From positions 3,783,909-3,847,908 of the forward strand of contig CM055755.1 of the NCBI GenBank assembly GCA_029465975.1: DNA of 64,000 bases. Direction: 5' to 3'. Both the position numbers and the translations under genes were made by a program. This document shows positions 61,100-64,000 of this stretch, one piece after another. The notes beneath the pieces were generated by a model. That model had not been told where the DNA came from. It did no database searches and saw only the letters and a program-made list of their open reading frames with translations. Positions within the stretch are counted from its first letter, which is position 1; the number at the start of each line of letters is the position of its first letter. The DNA is from Dallia pectoralis. Taxonomy: Eukaryota; Chordata; Actinopteri; Esociformes; Umbridae.

Positions 61100-61380
61100 T
61101 CTACCAGACGGAGTTGCAGATAAGCTAATCAGGACCCCAAGGTCTCCCGGTCTCCTTGAATGCCCTTTCCATCGGGGCGCTTATCTCAGGCACATTCCAG
61201 ACACCCGACATTCCAGACTCAGAGTCATTCCTACATCGCCGCAAGCCGCCAGACGACTGGCGGCCGCGTTTCGATGAAGCACAACACGAGGAAGATGAAC
61301 ACTGTTAATTGCCAGTAATTGCTCTCACCGGCCCGTAATTAACTCATCAACAGGAAGCGGTGGGTGAGTTGCATAGAATT
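61100..61380. promoter_or_regulatory. Candidate conserved non-coding element
   Basis: Single-copy sequence includes GATAAGCTAATCAGG, GCGCTTATCTCAGG, CTGTTAATTGCCAGTAATTG and CCCGTAATTAACTCATC, a dense set of GATA- and homeodomain-like cores in CpG-containing context. It is a candidate by texture only. Confidence 0.28.
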
Positions 61381-61537
61381 GCCATGGCCAAATCTGACTT
61401 GTTAGAATGTGTGTATTATTTTTATCCAGAAGGCGGCATCAACTACATATTACACAATAGGCTAGTGCACCAAACTCCTGGTCTCCTGCACCTAAACCCT
61501 TAAGGTCATATGATGTTACCTGACTACCTTATGGTAA

Positions 61538-62492
61538 ACACTACCATTCAAATGGTTGGGGTCACGTAGAAATATGCTTGATGCTTTGACACTTTTGTTG
61601 TCTATTAAAATGACATCGAATTGATCATAAATACAGTGTAGGCATTGATAATGTTGTAAATGACTAGTGACAACCAGTGTTCCAATGGGCACCTTATGTT
61701 TTTCTAATCCAAGACTAATTGATCATTAGAAAAACTTTCTAAAATTATAGTAGCATTATATTGTTATACTAATTAGAGTATAAAACAGTTGATTTCTTTA
61801 GACTAGCTGAGTATCTGAAGCATCAGCGTTTGTGGGTTCCATTATAGGCTCAAAATGTCCAGAAACAGAAAACTGTCTTTCATGCGAGAAATTGCCAAGA
61901 AACTAAAAATCCCGTACAATGCTGTGTACTACTCCTATCACCAAACAGCGCAAACTGGCTCGAACCAGAATAACTCGGCCATTCTAGGCTGAGTTGAAGA
62001 AAAAAACGCAGACGCTTAACGGAGGAACAGCTCCACACAGAAGGCCAGCACCCCTCAGTCGTCCCTTCACTGTGGACGTTGACCCGGGTGTTTTGCGCGT
62101 ACTATTTAATGAAACTGCCAGGTGAGGACCTGTGAGGCGTCTGTTTCTTAAACTAGACACTCTAATGTATTTGCCAGTTTTATTGCTTCATTAATTAGCC
62201 CAACAGTTTTCGGTAGTGCTAATATAATCTCAAAAGGGTTTTCTAATGATCAATTAGCATTCTGAAATGGTCAACTTGGATTTGCAAACACAACCTTCCG
62301 CCATAATGGGCCTCAGACCGTCTATGTAGATATTCCTTTAGAAATCTGCGGTTTCCAGCTGCAACGGTCATTTACAGCACTAACAATGTCTATACTGTAT
62401 ATCGATTTGATGTCATTTTAATTGGCAAAGGTTGCTTTGCTTTAAAACACAAGGACATCTCTAAGTGACTCGGAACTTTTGAAAGGTAGTGT
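61538..62492. mobile_element. Fold-back Tc1-like element: two 5' halves in opposite orientation
   Basis: The left end starts ACACTACCATTCAAATGG; the right end (complement) starts ACACTACCTTTCAAAAG. These are the termini of Tc1-like elements common in salmonid and pike genomes. From the left, 5' untranslated sequence and an N-terminal transposase relic read on the plus strand. From the right, the same 5' untranslated sequence reads on the minus strand, followed by a later part of the transposase. For example, 61602-61647 pairs with 62383-62424. Each half has its own internal deletions. The element is about 955 bp, much less than the usual 1.6 kb. It is dead. Confidence 0.75.
61855..61992 (+). 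pseudogene. Tc1-like transposase N-terminal relic
   Basis: A 45-codon frame starts MSRNRKLSFMREIAKKLKIP at a natural Tc1 start position and ends at TGA. REIAKKLKIPYNAVYYS is the first helix-turn-helix of the paired-like DNA-binding domain. A deletion then joins TGSNQN directly to a piece from further along the gene (normally followed by ..GLLGRVAKKK). Everything needed for catalysis is missing. It lies inside the left half of the fold-back element. Confidence 0.7.
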
Positions 62493-63790
62493 GAGTTAAT
62501 GAAATAATCACAGGTTAAATTATGCTGTGATGAATCATGGCACCGGAAAGATTTGCAGTTCATGCTAATTTTGTCACGGGGGACATTATTCAAGATAACA
62601 CGATGGAGCTTTGGAGTGAGCGGAGGGGGCTAAAGCTGTACTTTAAATTAATTCGCTATGCTAATTTTGGCCTGATATTCCCAAAGATGAAGTCTAAAGG
62701 ACTAGGTGTTCTGTGTCAGGCGAGCAATAAGGCTTCGTCACCCGTTCACAAACCAGGACGTTACTTTATTTCTAGCATCCCAAACTTCTTTAAAGTTCTT
62801 CTTCTTCGTCGGCGGAGTTGGTATTTCAGTGCTTGAGTGCATGCTTTGTAGGGACAGTAGGGACATTATGAAAGTTGAGAACACTCCAAACACTCCGAAA
62901 CAACTACCAATTGTGAATCGTATTCTGGATAATGTCTATGCTCTTAATTGCAAACATTGTCACTATTGCCATGACTGCATGCTTGAATGGTTCTGTTGAT
63001 AATGACAACAAGAAAATGACAAACATGGATATATGGGGCAGTGCTATTATTCATGTTGATATTTACTAGATTATCAACAATGAGATAGGCTTTTGGCCAC
63101 ATACAATATAAGTAGATAGATAACTACAAAACATTAGGTTTGCACTGGAGATCGGACAGACAAAGACTAAGACGAGGACAAAAGCCAAAGTGTGTGTCTG
63201 AACTGAGAGCGAAGGCAGAGCAAGCTGAACCAATACCCCTTGCAGACGGCAAAGCATCCCAATTCTGTCGCCAAAACGCAGCCGGGGCTTTACGACACGC
63301 TTGTGCTGGCAGCTGAAAATGTGCCTACTTTTTTCCAATCACAGAACAACATATTTTGCCTAATTAAGTTGATCACCTTGTCTGCCACCCACCTGCCTAT
63401 AAACCCCCACAAAATGCCGGGTGCCGCAAGTTCTGTGTTTATGAATCAGAGCCGGCTGCAGGGTTTGACCCCACCCACTCATCACGACGCTACGCGAGAA
63501 TAGAAAAATAAATATCTCCGCTGAACGTTCGCTTACATCGTTAACGTTTACATCGTTAAAATCGAGTGCTCCGTTGTCTTTCGTGCCCCCACACCACTGC
63601 TCAACTTTTATTTCAACGAGCCCATCTTAAATATGTTCGGGAGGGGGGACGCCGTCCATTATTGGAGCTTGATCTTTCTCCCGGAGAACATTGTAATTTA
63701 TTTTTTCAGGGACGACTCGCCCACGCCAAAATGTAATCACCAACGGAAAAAACATAGATCGATCCCTAAAGCGTATTTAATCTTCTAGAA
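62493..63790. other. Non-coding stretch, no gene seen
   Basis: About 1.3 kb. Frames of 90 to 99 codons on both strands have no recognisable domain. A direct repeat of TTAACGTT/TTTACATCGTTAA type occurs near 63534-63558. Confidence 0.4.
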
Positions 63791-63791
63791 C

Positions 63792-64000
63792 AGGGGTTCC
63801 CAAACTTTTCCATGCCGAGGCCGCCTAAACAGACAAAGACAAAAAACAACTTCTAAATATGTTTCCTTACTTCCTCACTTTTATTAATTAATTTATTAAA
63901 AATATATAAATTATATTTAATTTAACTTTCCTCTCATTTCTCTTCAAATTGGCTGAAGCAACCCCCCCGTAGCACCCCCCCAACACCCCCGTAGCACCCC
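63792..64000 (+). mobile_element. Start of an interspersed repeat, hAT-like terminus, cut by the window edge
   Basis: CAGGGGTTCCCAAACTTTT at 63792-63810 is typical of the terminal inverted repeat of hAT elements of the Charlie type. AT-rich sequence follows, then a C-rich tandem block (CCCCCGTAGCACCCCC-like, from 63961) that continues past the window end. No coding part is visible and the other end is outside the window. Confidence 0.45.

Noticed and set aside
1..64000. A previously undescribed multi-gene system
   Set aside because: No set of intact neighbouring genes exists in the window. Everything with long open frames is tandem repeat or transposon debris.

Overview
The window looks like nuclear DNA of a ray-finned fish and holds no intact gene that I can support. 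The host call rests on the mobile-element relics. There are two decayed Tc1-like elements of the type common in salmonid and pike genomes, a small hAT element with its 8-bp target duplication, a tRNA-derived SINE of the salmonid/esocid type and fragments of other teleost interspersed repeats. These family matches were made by eye and from memory; no search was run. Every long open frame lies inside a tandem array whose unit lacks stop codons, and none resembles a known protein.

The dominant feature is tandem repetition. Adding the arrays listed gives close to 9 kb, with unit lengths from 4 to 54 bp. In order, the main ones are: a CTGT microsatellite (458-749); a 24/26-bp array (5031-6316); a 45-bp array (16418-16674); an almost perfect 40-bp array joined to a diverged 39-bp sibling (20201-21303); a 54-bp array (22269-22634); a 23/24-bp array with higher-order structure (24992-25429); 43-bp (26519-26704) and 27-bp (27404-27520) arrays; an 11-bp array open in all six frames (31015-32143); a 25-bp array (38025-38322); an 18-bp telomere-like array (45343-46686); a 15-bp array (54258-54664); a 17/19-bp array (55651-56488); and a 33-bp array (58147-58513).

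Between the arrays lie long single-copy stretches. Several are rich in homeodomain-like (TAAT), POU-octamer and nuclear-receptor-like motifs, as is often seen in conserved non-coding elements around developmental genes. I mark them only as candidates. The densest mobile-element stretch is 52561-56488: a Tc1 relic, a 475-bp hAT element, a minisatellite 106 bp from its end, a SINE scrap, a LINE-like repeat and a second minisatellite. A second Tc1 copy at 61538-62492 is a fold-back of two oppositely oriented, internally deleted halves. The right edge enters another interspersed repeat.

I found no operon, CRISPR array, viral genome or defence system. The noteworthy content is structural: very homogeneous minisatellites, higher-order repeats, telomere-like arrays inside the chromosome, and rearranged transposons.
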